Of a stretch of 64,000 nt of DNA, positions 24,965 to 38,211 are shown one piece after another (position 1 is the first letter of the stretch; each line of letters begins with the position of its first letter). Where the stretch lies: assembly GCA_019916065.1 (NCBI GenBank), contig CM034233.1, forward strand, positions 18,250,436 through 18,314,435, written 5' to 3'. The notes below the pieces were generated by a model. That model saw nothing but the letters and a program-made list of their open reading frames with translations, searched no databases and was not told the DNA's origin. A program made the translations under genes and the position numbers. The stretch comes from Vitellaria paradoxa (Eukaryota; Streptophyta; Magnoliopsida; Ericales; Sapotaceae).

Positions 24965-25870
24965 TATTAACATAAGACTAGGAAAGACAAGATTTGTGAC
25001 ATGGTAGAGATAGAATCAATTAAAAATAAATTGAGAAAAAATCAGTTAAGATGGTTTGATCACATACATCCAAAGTTTTTAAAATCAGGATCCTAATAGG
25101 CCAATAAGTTTTACATAATTCTAAGGAAAATAACAGGATATGTAACTGAAATGTTAGAGCTCTAACACTAACTTTGTAATTTGTCATATTTATATAGCGT
25201 GGGAAGATTGAGGTTCAAATCTTAATAATGAATGATTACAACTCCATCTTTAGAAATCAAAATAAAGGAAAACTAGAGTGTAATGTAGGCCATCATTATC
25301 TCTAAAATCATCCTCATCGCTACAATTAATGTTCTCAACGTCATTGCCTTGTTCTCCATCATCCTCATCAACATGATCACCGCTATCAACACCACCCCAC
25401 TCTCTCATAATCTCATTCAGCCCAATGGCAATTACATGATCAATGTCGTGAAAATGCATTGAAGCAGTATCCTTGTTCTCAGTCACTTCGTGAACTTATT
25501 CAACTTCTTTTCCATTAACTTGACTAGGGCTTGAGTTAAAAAATAAAAATAATGAAAAAAATAATAACAGAAGAAGAGGACTAAATATGATATTACAAAT
25601 CCAAGTTGTAGTTTCCCAATTTCCCTTAATATATCGATCTTACTGCAAACCTAAGTATAGGCTGATTTATATATTTTTCAAATGGATTAGCTAAGATGGG
25701 ATGATCCTACATTTTGGGTTGTGATTTTAGCAATCATTCACACAATGGAAATCAATTGATGGACCAATTAGGAGGAGTGATTACATCCAAATCGTAAGTA
25801 ACGCAATAGCGCGGTAGACCAAAACTAATGTGAGTATAAATAATAAAGAAAGGCATGACGATGTGGTTTG
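24965..25870 (+). mobile_element. LINE (RTE-like) 3' relic
   Basis: Conceptual translation with stops resembles the C-terminal end of plant non-LTR reverse transcriptases: I-x-N-K-L-R-K-N-Q-L-R-W-F-D-H-I-H at about 25020-25070, and further on a fragment with R-G-R-P-K-L followed by basic residues (about 25808-25860). Intervening DNA is AT-rich and frames are broken. It is a decayed, non-coding remnant. Confidence 0.5.
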
Positions 25871-26284
25871 ATAGAGTAAATAGCACTTAACCACGCAAAA
25901 TTGAGAAAAAGGTAAATTACATCTACCTCTTTTTTAACATGTAGATAATTATACTTAGCACTCATAACATTTAAAAGTTATGCTTGCCTCCTTATTTGAA
26001 AATGTTGTTAATATTAAACCTCTTCTGATAAAATCAGTCATTAAAACTTAACATAAAATGTCAAACTAACCAAAGTTCCCTAGTATATTTTATTGCACTC
26101 TACTTTAGGGGAAAAATCCTATATATATATTCAATTTTTCAATATGAAATTCCTACTATCTTTTGCTTCTATTTAATAGTGGCCCCCCAACCCTATTTAT
26201 CAATCTCCAAATTTCTTTATATATCGCCTATTAGTTGTCTTTTTTTTTTCCTCCCCCTATATATAAATATATAATATCAAATGA

Positions 26285-26560
26285 AATGAATATATATTGA
26301 GAAAACGTCATTTAAGATTGTTTTATCATCTTCAATATAGATCTATGATGCATTAGTAAGAAAAAGTGAGCAAATACAAGTAAGGGGGGGTCAAGACGAT
26401 AAAACGTAAATCTAAGATTAAATACTCGGAATTATAAATAAATGGCTAATTTCATACAACTTTGTGGAGAAGATAACACATGGCAAAATGAAAGGAGGAA
26501 GAGGAATGACATAACCATCCCCAACTAATTTGGGATTAAGGTTGTGTTGATGTGAGCTAA
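26285..26560 (+). mobile_element. LINE (RTE-like) 3' end relic
   Basis: The decoded text resembles R-K-R-H-L-R-L-F-Y-H-L and Q-I-Q-V-R-G near 26295-26385. It ends in CCAACTAATTTGGGATTAAGG followed by GTTGTGTTGATG, a terminal phrase I associate with plant RTE-type LINE 3' ends. It is degenerate and lacks an intact reading frame. Confidence 0.5.
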
Positions 26561-27267
26561 GTGTGAATAATATTGTATTAATATATTGCATCGATATCCA
26601 AAAGTCAAATCATGTTTTTATTAATTTGGAAAAACCAAATCTTTTGACTTCTAAAAACTGACATTTTATTTTTTAATCTCTGCCCTCCCCCCCCCCAAAA
26701 CAAAAAAAAAAAGATAAAAAAATTAAAGTTTTATTCTCATAATATACTCAAAGTCTCCATCTCTTAAGGCTTGAAAGTTTTTTTTTTTTTTTTCAATTCG
26801 TACGAGCATCATCTCGTTGTGATTTGTGGCTAACGTAGAGAAAATGGGAATCATCTACAATAAATAAATCTTTCAAAGAAAAAATTGCAAATTATACATA
26901 TGAATGTTGAGATCCACTTAGAAAGATGATTGAAGTTAAAATGTATGACAAAAACAACTATTTTGTGAAGTTTGAATCAATTTTTTGTCGTTATTTGGCA
27001 TTGATGCATTAATTTAATACTAAATTTTAATACAAAGAAATATCATAACATGGTTTATTAATTTTTAATACAAAGAAATGTCATTGATGCATTATTATTT
27101 AGTATTTTAGCCCCCCACACACTATATACAGGACATCCCACTGTTACTAGTTATTCGATTACAAACATAACCCATCCAAAATAAAATGACCTACCAACAT
27201 TTACCCTGGCAAAATGCAAAAGACTTTTCAACCTAATCCCACAATCACCTTAGTTCACAACATAGGT

Positions 27268-28613
27268 TCATGGTAGACGAACTGCAGGAATAGTTATCTA
27301 ATACTGTTTTCTCATTAGTAGGATCCCAGCTGTGCATCTAGTCACCAGGCTGGCATCCATTTAACTTAAAGAAGTTATGAACTATCCATGTAAAACAGAA
27401 CAAATGACCACAAATTCAACTTGGGTTTATTTGAAGTTGTATAAAATCATATAAAATTGTAAAAATTAATATCTGGTGTTTTGTGAATAAAAATTTAAAT
27501 TTTATTATCTCGTAATTCATGCTATAAAGATTCGTAGGATTTTGTATTATTTTGTTTTATCTCCAAACAAGGCCTAAATTCCGGAACCAAATACCATAAA
27601 ACAAATGCACCAAATCAAACACAAAATCTCACCTTTTGCGGAGGATTCAACAACGACGACGTTCATAGTCATATTGTTTGGAGGCAGGTGTAGGCGAAGA
27701 GGGTAAAGCTTCCCATTCAAAGGACTGCGGGAACACACAATAATGCCCTGAAGCCCTGTCTCTTCCTCCAATCTCCGAGTCAACTCATCAACTCCATTTC
27801 CTTTAAACATGATACAAAGCCCCTCCGTTCCTTCATCCACATTGCCGTAATCGTCTGCTGTATGGTAATATATAGTCCGACCATCCACCACCTTGGTTGG
27901 CGAAGTGTCCAGAGAATCACTTGACTGCAAACAAACAGTCAAAACACACAAAATCAAAATCAAATACCCCAAAAAATAAAAATAATAAAAAAGAAATTGA
28001 AATTGAAATTGAAATAAAACAATTGTAGTGAGACCTCTTGTCTTCCAAAACTGGGTGATTTGGAGGAATGAGTAGAAGGAGAGCTCGATTCAGAGGCCAA
28101 AGAGTCCGAATGGAGGACGGGCGGAATCGGAGGAAGCTTGGATTGGGGAGACTGGGGGATTATTTCGACGACGGAGACGTGCCAGAGGATCCAATTCTGG
28201 TGGGAAGTGCTGTGGGGGATGTCGTGGGTGACGGAGTTTCGCCACGGAGGGAGCCCACCGTTTGCGCGGAGGAACTGACCGTACCGGGTTTTCAGCTTCA
28301 CGTGGCTACTACCTTCTTTGATTGGTTCCCACTCCAAAGAAGAGTCGAGGCGTCCGGACGGGGAAGTCTGGAGGACCTTTCGGCCGGTCATGCCGAGGAG
28401 GAAGGGGAGGTTGGAGGCGGTGAGGTACTTTCCGTAGCAGCTTTTGAGGCGGATTATGCTGTCGGAGTCGTTGACGAACTCCACCGTCCAGCGGGCGTTC
28501 TTGGAGGAGCCATTGCGGTCCTGGGTGACGGAATCTTCGTCGCCGTCGGCGAAGAGGTACTTGTCGTGGTGGCTGCGGAGGCGGACCGCCTTGGCGTTGC
28601 GGAACAGATCCAT
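27268..28613 (-). CDS. DUF569 protein (fascin-like/actin-crosslinking-like), three exons
   Basis: Exons are 28035-28613, 27633-27924 and, more tentatively, 27268-27281, giving about 294 residues. The first roughly 145 residues are the DUF569 beta-trefoil-like domain with H-H-D-K-Y-L, G-K-Y-L-T-A-S-N and N-S-V-T-H-D-I. A Ser/Pro-rich linker follows. Exon 2 encodes the second conserved part beginning D-G-R-T-I-Y-Y-H. The last exon is only V-R-L-P-stop: the donor AAAAG-GTGAG leaves phase 1 and the acceptor CCTGCAG at 27282-27288 restores the frame. The family is annotated as actin cross-linking, but the biochemistry is poorly known. The closest Arabidopsis memory match is At1g59710. A GA microsatellite sits in its upstream region. 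Confidence 0.78.
27422..27573. mobile_element. Small MITE, ATTCGTA family, in DUF569 intron
   Basis: Ordered blocks match 23662-23829. It lies in the second intron of the DUF569 gene, between the tentative last exon and exon 2. Confidence 0.5.
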
Positions 28614-28699
28614 TCCGCTCTGAACTACACAAGATCAGACAGTTATTAGGATTCGTTTCGATTGAAAAAAACAAAACTTCACCAACTGGATTTGCAGAT

Positions 28700-28701
<2 letters not shown>

Positions 28702-28732
<31 letters not shown>
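28702..28732. repeat. GA microsatellite upstream of DUF569 gene
   Basis: An uninterrupted (GA)n tract of about 15 units sits about 90 bp upstream of the DUF569 ATG on its promoter side. Confidence 0.9.
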
Positions 28733-28737
<5 letters not shown>

Positions 28738-28759
28738 TCGGACAGGTGGGTGCGAAGAG

Positions 28760-29540
28760 TCCAAGAAGTCTAAAATGTCCGACATGGTAACTACAAAAGA
28801 TAGGTACTGCCAATAAGAGAAATTACAGAGATGCCATTGCCCACTCAGCGCCAGCCACGTTAGGTAGACTACACAGACATGACACGGCTTTTAGCGACCG
28901 CGTCATTTGCGCCACCAAAATTTAGGCTTTTTTTTTTTTTTTTTTTTTTTGGGGTGCTATTTTTTGTTTTCTTTTTTTATAAAACTATCAAAATTAACCT
29001 CTCAGCCTTTTACACTCTAAAATTTAAATACGTCAAATTAATCAAAAAGTTAAAAAAAAAAATTAATAGTTAAAAATTAAGACGCAAAAAAAAAAAAAAC
29101 TAGCAATTCAGTTTTTTTTTATTTTTCTAAAATATCAAATTTTTTAAATCTTAAAAGATAAAAATATCAACTTAACAAAGAAATTAAAAAAAATTAATTT
29201 TTTTCTCCTTTCTCAAAAAAAAGTTAATTTTTTTTTTATAATCAACTCCTAACTAACTAGTAAAAAATTAATTTTTTTTTTCAAAGCTCGACATAACTTT
29301 TCCCTTCTTAAATATAAAAAAAAAATTAAATTTTTAATAATTAATTAAAACGTTAATAATAAAAAATTAATTTTTTAATTCCCAAAGCATTAGAAGGAAA
29401 TTAATCCTCTACGAGTGGGAAGGAGCTTCCCTATTTTGTTTTTCCTTTTTCTTTTGTGTAAAAAAATTAATAAACAACTTACAATTCACAAAAATACTCG
29501 TAAACAGATTAAAGTAACGTAAACCTACACCAAGACAAAA
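28760..29540. other. Intergenic AT-rich spacer
   Basis: Spacer between the two DUF569 genes contains poly-T at 28928-28950 and A/T-rich sequence. No gene is seen. Confidence 0.4.
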
Positions 29541-29707
29541 GGTGTGTTTGGAATTATATAAAAGTGTATAAAATAAAATAAAATTATAAAAGTAAATATC
29601 TCGTAATTTGTACAATGAATGAAAAATTTAAATTTTACTGTCTCGTAATTCGTATTTATAGAGATTTGTAAGATTTTATTTTATTTTATTTGCCACCAAA
29701 CTGAGCC
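29541..29707. mobile_element. Small MITE, ATTCGTA family
   Basis: Left end GTGTGTTTGGAATT and right end CACCAAACTGAGCC form imperfect inverted ends. Internal blocks match 23662-23829 and 27422-27573. Confidence 0.6.
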
Positions 29708-30053
29708 AAAGTTTCCTATGGGAGACATTAAATATGCGTTTCAAGTATTAACTTTGGCAAAAATATTTTTAATTTTTTTTTAATTTTTTCTAGCTTTCTC
29801 TTTACAATGAAAATTTAAAGTATTAGATTATAACATACGCTCTAATAGACTCATCAAAAATATAATAATCAATTTACATAACAAACATTCTAATAGACTC
29901 ATCAAAAATATAGATTCATCAAAATAAATAAAAAATATTTCTAATAATCAATACCAACTAGTTTACAATTTAAATTTTTATTTAATTAAATTATAGTACG
30001 TTGAATTGTACTTGTACTTATAAAAGAATTGCAGTTGAAAATTTTCACAAATA

Positions 30054-30421
30054 AATCCGTTCGGTGCGATAAAAAATAACGAAAAATATAGTTTAAAAAA
30101 AATTTTGACAGTTGGTGCATATCCACTAAACCATGTTTTTTAAAGATGAATGATGAAATTTTTTTACTTTCACGTTAATTTTTTGGAAAAAGAAACCGTC
30201 TGAATAATTTTTTTATTTCATCGGAATGATTTTATGTCAAAATTTATTGAAAGTGGTTAAAAAATTTTTAGAATTTGTAAAAAAATTATTAGGGTTTATG
30301 GAATGTTATTGAGATTTATAAAAAATTTATTAGGATTTGTAAAAATTTGTGAAATATGTAGAAAAGAATTTCAGAGATTTTCATTATTTTTCAAAGTTTT
30401 TTGCTGTACTAAACGGAAACA
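30054..30421. mobile_element. MITE (368 bp), relative of 36382-36833
   Basis: The ends are AAATCCGTTCGGTGCGATAAAAAATAACG and CTGTACTAAACGGAAAC. The interior matches 36382-36833 in the same orientation, including the AATTTTATGT..AAAATTTATT and GAATGTTATTGA blocks. Confidence 0.65.
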
Positions 30422-31174
30422 TTTGCACTAAAAAAATTATAAATAACAATTTTAAAATATTATTAATTATTTTTTATTTTTTATTTGTTTCTTATTTATT
30501 ATCCTATTGTTAACTTACAAGATTATAAATATTTTTTACGATTAATTATAATATTAATAAATAAATAATACCAAAATACTAATAATATATTGTGCTTGAA
30601 GATGAGATGTTAAAACTCAAAAAAGAAATTTTTAATAATTTAAAAGATAGAAATTAAAAATATTAAAAATAAGCTTATTATTCATATCTTGTGCTATTTG
30701 TTTTTGTTATTCATTATATATAATCTCACAAAGTATATAATTTGTGACATAAGTGAATAAAAAAATATCTCAACTAAAAATTTTATTGAAATGGAGAGAG
30801 TTATATATTATTATTATTATTTTGGGCTAAAGAAAATTAGTTATTTTATAAATTTGTTAAGAATAAATAGACTTGGACAAGATATAGAGCTGGAAAATTC
30901 TACATTTTGCGAGTGATTGTATCTAAAGATGAAATGACATAACTACCCTTTTCTGGTCAACTAACTTATTATCTTTTCCGCTATGATTTCAGGTGTTGGA
31001 CATAAATTGATCGTCTCGCGTGGGGGCAATAATTTTGACATGATTTTGTACACACTAGCAATCAACCGAAAGAGGATCTAGCAAAATTGTTCACGAAATG
31101 CAAATCTAACAAAGAAGTACAAATTTAAAAAGAAAATATTGCTAAAAAAAAAAAAAGGGAATTTTCGTAGATTT

Positions 31175-31798
31175 CTACCAAGTGAAGAATTTGACAGAAA
31201 AACAAAGAAATCGTACCTTCTTCGTAGACAACCTCGGAGAATTGGAAGAGTGCACAGACACCGGCGACCCAAGTTCGGAAAGCTCATCCGAAAGCGATGA
31301 AAAGCTCGAAATCATCGACAAATAATCCATCAGCGGCTCATTTTCTGGGATTTCCACCGTCTCTACGTCCCACAAGATCCAATTATGGGTCGAACCCGTG
31401 TACGGAATATCATGAGTCACGGAGTTTCTCCACGGCGGAGGTCCGCCGTTCGCCCGCAAGAAAGTCCCCCCGAACGCCCCCAGCTTCACCTGAAACCCAT
31501 CTCTTACCGGCCGCCACTCGATCAGCATGTCTTGTGGGTTCTCGGCCGCCGTCTGGAGCACTCTGTTCCCGGTCATGCCGAGAAGAAACGGCGCGTTGGA
31601 GGCGGTGAGGTACCGGCCGTGAACGCTTCTCAGGCGGATGACTTGGCCGTTGCCTTCGACGAGCTCGACCAGCCAACGGGCTTTCCGTGACGAGCCGTTC
31701 CTACTCTGTCGGACCCTTTCTTGGTCGTCGTCGGCGACCAAGTACTTGTCGTGATTACTCTTGAGTTTCACGGCCTTGGCTTTGTTAAAGAACTCCAT
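31175..31798 (-). CDS. DUF569 paralogue lacking the C-terminal exon
   Basis: A single exon, 207 residues from the ATG at 31798. It has the same N-terminal domain as the neighbour (K-S-N-H-D-K-Y-L, G-R-Y-L-T-A-S-N, N-S-V-T-H-D-I-P). The tail corresponds to the Ser-rich linker. A GT donor sits exactly at the position of the neighbour's first intron (after the K-K codons near 31215), but I find no sequence like exon 2 (D-G-R-T-I-Y-Y) between here and 28760. The frame reads through the donor for about 13 more codons to a stop. Either the second exon was lost, which makes this a truncated duplicate, or the protein is naturally short. A TA-rich leader with a CA microsatellite lies upstream. Confidence 0.7.
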   Translation of the reverse strand: MEFFNKAKAVKLKSNHDKYLVADDDQERVRQSRNGSSRKARWLVELVEGNGQVIRLRSVHGRYLTASNAPFLLGMTGNRVLQTAAENPQDMLIEWRPVRDGFQVKLGAFGGTFLRANGGPPPWRNSVTHDIPYTGSTHNWILWDVETVEIPENEPLMDYLSMISSFSSLSDELSELGSPVSVHSSNSPRLSTKKVRFLCFSVKFFTW

Positions 31799-31869
31799 AG
31801 CCAGTGATAACCACAAGAGAAAGAGAGAGAGAGACTGAACCAGAGAAGAATTTGTAGTAGATTAATAAT

Positions 31870-31894
31870 ACACACACACACACACACACACACA
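31870..31894. repeat. CA microsatellite
   Basis: An uninterrupted CA tract of about 12 units lies in the upstream region of the DUF569 paralogue. Confidence 0.85.
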
Positions 31895-32401
31895 AATATA
31901 AATATTCGACAGAAAGGAAAAGGGGTATTTGTCTGAAGGTGTTTGTTTTTTTGACCCAGAGAGACAAGATAAAAGATTACGTATTTTAATGGAGAAGCAG
32001 GTTTTTTCTAATATAAATTAGGGTTTTTGATACAAAACTTTATTGTCGTGATTGTTTTCTTAGAAAGCAAGGTTTATACAGGGGCGACGAGACTGCACTG
32101 AGTCTGAACGAAACGTCCATGGAAGTGCCCTAGTTTCATGTGTTCTGACTTGAAACTTCCGGGTTGGAGCGCTTTAAAAGGAAGGTTGAAATCAATGCTC
32201 ACGCGTTCAAAGAGCGTGAAGCCAAGCCCGTCTTTATTTTAAGTGAGCTCTAATGTAATCAAACCAAATCTATCTAATATATATATATATTTAATCTAAT
32301 TTAATATCCAATCTAATCTAATATCGACAATCAAAAAAATATTTTTCCATCCCTTCTCCTCCTTCGGTCTAATCTTACTTGCCATTCTTCCCCTTTATTT
32401 A

Positions 32402-32909
32402 GGGGCGTTTGGAGCCCTAACAAAAACCAAAAATTTTTTAAAAGTGAACTTTGAAATTATTATATAATAATTATTGAATGTTTATATTTGATTTGATATA
32501 AAGGTATCATTTGGAGCTTTAAAAAATTTCAAAAAATTCTATAAACCTCTATAAACTTTTTGTCACATCAATTTTTTTCTTTCACTGCACGCATTACAAA
32601 CTCACAATTTTTCTCATTTTATCTCATTTTTTTTCATTTTTTATCACTCCAAACACACACAAAATTGTTAAAAATTATATAAAGTTACACGTGTCAAAAT
32701 TTTAGTGAGGGATTTTGAAAATTTTTAGAATTTTGTGTAATTTTTTGTACAAATGTCAGATCACTTTTTTTTAAATTCTAACAAAATCCGTTGGAACGCA
32801 CCATTTTAGTATGTTCCAATGACTTTTAAAATTTTTTAAAGTTTGAGATCATGACAGCTTTTGAAGTTTTTTTAGATTTTTTGAGATTTTTTAGGCTCCA
32901 AACGCCCCC
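32402..32909. mobile_element. Tourist-like MITE with near-perfect terminal repeats
   Basis: A 508 bp element with ends GGGGCGTTTGGAGCC and GGCTCCAAACGCCCC is flanked by TTA on both sides (32399-32401 and 32910-32912). Around 32500-32665 it contains a nested sequence with related ends (CATTTGGAGC and CACTCCAAACAC), so one element may have inserted in another. No transposase. Confidence 0.8.
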
Positions 32910-35900
32910 TTATTCCTCTTTTTCTGCTCTAATTTTTATTTACAAAACATTTACTTTTTTTTTTTTTTTTGGGTCCCATATTGGTTAAGGGCCACAACTT
33001 CACTTTACTTTTACATATAAAAACACTACAATTGTAACTGTAATTTTAATGGATATAAAATGAGCTCTCAATATCTCAGAGTGAACTTCACTTAATTAAT
33101 GATTTGCCCTAGTTAAAAAATATTATATATTTCAAATACAGTGGTAATTAAATCTAAATTGATCATGTTAACCATTCAGTTCAAAAATCAACAAATATGA
33201 AATATTTGAATTATTTTTATAAATTTATATTATCTATATATAAATATACTAAAGTTGTGTAATTTTTTACTTTTTTTTCTCATTTAATTCAAATAAGTCT
33301 ATTTTTTCTATTTATTATTTCACTTTTCTTTTTTAATGAAAATTTTTAATTAAATATTTTATCTCTCTCTTATTTTTTCAATACTCTCTTCCTTCATTTT
33401 ACCTCCTTTTGTCATACATCCATACATGGTCACAATTCTTTCCTTTAATTTCTTTTTTCTAGTCTATGTAGCCACTAACGTTAAGTCAATTTGAACCATT
33501 TTTTTCTTTAAGTTTTTACAAATTTTTTTTAGAAATTCAAATTTTTTACTCGTTGCGCAAATTGTAAGATTAAAACTTTTACAAATTTAAACAACTCCAA
33601 CACCCCCTATGATGATATGTTATCTTAAACAATACGAAGTGAGCTCATGACTTCTTAAAATAGAAATCCACTTGCCCATTGGTACATTCTAATTGTAAAA
33701 TTTATATTTATTGAGCATATTAATATTTAAATTAAACTTAAAAAAACACCCAATATTAATTAGGATTGAAAATGTGTTAAAAATGACTGAATATTATTAA
33801 ATTTAAAAATTCTAATTTCTCTCGCAATAACAACTTTTAGTATATTTTAAATTTAAAAATATAAAAAAAGTCTAAACATTAATGAGGTTTTGGAGTAAAC
33901 TTTTTCTTAAAAAATTATAATTTTAAAATTAAATTAGTCATGTTGTCAATCTGGTTAAAAAATTAAACAAAATTAGGTTAGATCAAGATTTGGTAAAATA
34001 TAATTTTTATTAATTATATAGAAGCTCGACTTTAATAAACTTTATCTACTTGTTAAACTTGACACAAATAAAAAATATAAATATAAAAAAATAATTCAAT
34101 AACCAACATCCAAAATTATATAACTTTATTAAAATATTTTATTATATATTTAAAAATTATATTTGTTAATAAAAAATTATTATATAACTCTGTGCATCGC
34201 ATAGATCACCACTAGTCTTTGATTGGTTTCTAATGTACGTGTAAAACTCCTCCTCTCTGTACTCTTTTATTCATTTCACCCATGCTTTAAAAAAAATGTG
34301 TAATTTTGATAACATATCAATATAATTTTAATTTTGATATATCATCGATGTAACATCTTTTTAATTATACTTGTCGATTTTAAAATGATATGTATGTATA
34401 TTTATTATTTTTTCTATTTAATAAATTAAAAAAATGATATATAATATTAATTTGTGTCGTTTGAGCATTTGATGGTGTATTAAAATTAAACATATGTAAT
34501 ATTAATATACTTTTATTCAAAATTTTAGCACAATATAGTATTAACTGTTTTTTTTTTTTTTTTTGGGTGGTAAGTTAGTATTAACCGTTGTAGTTTTTAA
34601 AAAGTGCTCCCATGTCTTAATTCATTTGAGTACTTCTAACACTGACAGGTATTTGGTTTAAGTAGAAGATAGGTACAAAAAAAATTTTTTCCCTTGTGGT
34701 CTTTATATTTTCTTGTGTAATTATTAAATTTAAAGAGAAAATGAATAAAAATTATAAAACAAAAATTCAGTGCATTTTTCTCCACTTTCTACCTTCCGAC
34801 CCTTTTTTCCCCTTTTCGTCTTTATATCACACACGTGTACAACTATAATGAAAGAGATTGTGAAGAATTAATTTTTTATTAAAATTAATACTAAATGATT
34901 CACAATTTAATTATTATTATTATTACTTTACCTTTCATTCTCGCCAAGTAAAATGAGGTGGAAGATATAAGAGGACACTATTACTATAATCTTTTAACAT
35001 TGTGGTAGAGTGGGAATATTGGTTATATATTTTTATTTAAAATTAAGGTAGTTGGCATTATTGCATTAATCTTATTTGAACATCACTCGCATAATAAAGT
35101 TGATGTGTTGTATAAGTGAAAATTTAAAAAATATATATATATTTACATATGTTAAAATAGTTAAGTTGTAAAAGTCTATTCTAAATTAATATATACTGTT
35201 GTTTATACAAATTCAATCATATATATATATATATATATACTAATTGCATATGAAAACTTTAAAACTAAAGATTAAAATACATACCAATTCTAGAGACTTC
35301 AAAAAGAAAATTGTTAACAAATCACAAAGACTTACAAAAAAAATTTCATAATAAAAGGTTCCAAAAAAATTTAAACATGAGAAGAATTAGGAACTATTTA
35401 TAGATTGCAGACACAAAAGAGTCCTATCCTAATTAAATTAGAACACCATAAATAATTTACAAAATACTAATAGAAGTTTAATAAAAAATTCAAATTTTAA
35501 ATCCTGTTGTTAAATGGAAAATAGTTTGTTTACCTTCAAATTCCAATAAATAAGGGAAAAAAAAAAAACTAGAATATAGGAGAGCCCAAAAGTAGTATGA
35601 AAGAAATAACTAAACCCAAAACATTTAATAATTATTATGAAACAAAATAAGTGCTAAAATAAATAAAATTTTTTTGATTAATTAGAATATGAGAGAGTCA
35701 TATCCTACTTAAATTAGAACACCATGAATAATTATAAATTAAATAATATATATGAAAGATTTTAGAATAGTAAACTTATATAATAAATAAAATTTTTTAA
35801 AATAATTATAATTAGGTGTTACGTGTTATAATAATAACACTATTTAGTAGTCACGTAGCGTAATAATATTTTTTAAGATATGCTTTATATATATTTAATA

Positions 35901-36381
35901 TGATATAATATATAATTATAATTCTTTGTTAAAAATAAAGTGACTTGGTCCAAGTTGAACTTAACTATGAAACTATTGGGAAATCGTAATGAGTTTTAAT
36001 ATTACGCTATTTGAACTTAGCGCATTCCAATTAATTGCTCAAAATGAGCAGATTACACAAGTCAACGAAAACTTCTAATTACTTGCACTTCTACCTAGAT
36101 TCATTTGAAACATGATGTATCGATGATGATTCGATGATTGTTGAGTAACATACATGAAAGCTTGCATACCTAGAGGAAAATTTCCATACGATACAACTCT
36201 CCAATCTCAATATGTTTAAAAATAATCTAAATTAGGGACAAAATGAGGAGGGCCATATCATAACTTATTTGAGTTTGGTTGAACTTATTTATATTGAGGG
36301 CATGAACTTTGGTATAAACTTGCGTTTGACTCATTAAAAAAAAATTTTTAATTCAAATTCAGTTTATGAGTAATTGATTAA
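32910..36381. other. AT-rich intergenic desert
   Basis: No gene or protein remnant recognised. The stretch has many A/T homopolymers, an AT microsatellite at about 35218-35240 and scattered decayed MITE-like ends (for example around 33480-33605). Confidence 0.4.
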
Positions 36382-36833
36382 GGGTCCATTTGACGCAACG
36401 AAAAACAACGAAAACTAGCAAAAAAAAATGTGATTTGAGGAATTTTTTAGCGTTTGGTACATAGCCACCAAATCACGTTTTTCAGAGATAAATAGTGAGA
36501 TCTTTTTGAGTTTTACGTCAACTTTTTGGAGAGAAAAATTATCTAAACATTTTTTTTATTCCGTTAGAATAATTTTATGTTAAAATTTATTAAAAGTAGT
36601 TAACAAGTTTTTAGGATTTGTAAAAAAGTTATTGGAGTTTGTGGAATGTTATTGAAGTTTGTAAAATATTTATTGGGGTTTGTAAAAATTTATTGGAATA
36701 TGTAGATATATGAATTTATAGAAATTTCATGAAGTACGATAAGTATAAAATGTGTTGAAAATTTTAGAAGTTTTTAGAAATTCTTAGAGATTTTTAATAT
36801 TTTTCAAAGTTTTTTATTGTGCCAAACGGACTC
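36382..36833. mobile_element. MITE (452 bp) with TAA target duplication
   Basis: It begins GGGTCCATTTGACGC and ends GTGCCAAACGGACTC. It is flanked by TAA at 36379-36381 and 36834-36836. It is a better-preserved copy of the family at 30054-30421. Confidence 0.75.
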
Positions 36834-38211
36834 TAAACCAAAACAATGTCATTTTTGTTTAAAATATAATAAATAAAATATTATTAAAAATATAAAAACT
36901 ATATATATATATATATATTATTTTACAGAACCAACTCGTAAACTTTGGAATCGAGCTTTTTTAGACTCAAGTTTGAGTATTTTTTGTTTCCTAACGTGAG
37001 CTCAAACAGTTTGAAAAAATTCAAGTTGTTTCCACCCTAAATCTAAATTGTTTAAAACAAAATTTAGTTTCAAAGAAATCATACAATTTCTTTTTTTAGT
37101 CAATATAAAATCTTGCTCAAAATCATGCAATTTTTTTTTTTAGTCAATACAAAATCTTGCTCATAGTATTAAAATATTTTATTAAAATTAAATTAATTAC
37201 CATTAAATAATAATTTATTATTAAAAAATCAATATATATTTATTAAAATAAATAACAATGGGTGATTTTTTTATACAATTAAATTAATTGTTCCTTTCAT
37301 GCATGCAAAACATAGTTAAATTATATGAATGAAATGTTATACTCACTCCGAACAGAACATAATTATTATAGAATTTATTCTTATTATTTAAGCATAATTA
37401 ACCATGATACATTATTATCTCTACAATAATTTACATCCATTTTTTTTTTTTACCATCGTTCCAAAGATTCCAAACTAATTGCTACTTTAACTGCTTTTAA
37501 ACTGATTAAAAAAAAGTAAAAAAAACTTAATTAATTAGTGTATATGTCTAGAGTAATTTTTTCCTTTCAACTAGTGATTTACCCCCGGGGGTAATAGAAT
37601 AAGTTTTGTTAATTTATTTACTTTATTTTTGACAGAATGATGATGCTTGGAAGTCGAAAGCCACCATATAAAAGGACACCAGGAGAAGTGGAAATAAGTA
37701 GGTGAATTAAGCATTATTATTGATTGGGGGAAAGTTGAGGGAGATTGAGCGTGTACCATGAGTAGTTTGTTGGACTGCGCGTTGTGGTGACTGGACTTTA
37801 TATTACCCCCAGCGGTGCTAGTCTTCCTTCTCCCCTCTAGAAGCTGCGGGCCTTGTGGACTCCGGGGGCTACCATGCGCGTATATCGCAGTCGTCGCTGC
37901 TTTCCCACCGAACCCTCCGTATTTTCATAACAATTGAAAAAGTTGGTTGAGTGCGAGTTCAGAGATGGTACGACTAGGGTTTTGCATTAGTCGGATTAAT
38001 TCGATAAATTCATGATTCGATCTTATTCATGATTCAAATTTAGGCTTGGTTTGACAATTAAAATAAGTATTTTTTTTCTATATTTAAGAAATTAAGGTAG
38101 TTAATTTTTTTTACCTTAACTTTTCTAATAAATTTATATACTGACATTTGTATTTTTGATATTTCACGTTATTTTTCAAAACTATTAATGAACGCACAAA
38201 TACCCCAGGTC
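36834..38211. other. Intergenic spacer with a GC-rich patch
   Basis: Mostly AT-rich. About 37780-37930 is strikingly GC-richer than its surroundings (phrases such as CTCCGGGGGCTACC and GTCGTCGCTGC). No open frame or RNA family is recognised there. Confidence 0.4.

Noticed and set aside
25250..25486. Short acidic open frame on the minus strand
   Set aside because: It is Asp/Glu-rich by composition, lies between LINE fragments and has no recognisable domain.
28068..28649. 193-codon frame antisense to DUF569 exon 1
   Set aside because: A shadow of the real gene on the other strand; the DUF569 frame has clear family motifs and splice sites.
37571..37759. Small open frame near the GC-rich patch
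   Set aside because: No domain, no splice context and no homologue recognised.
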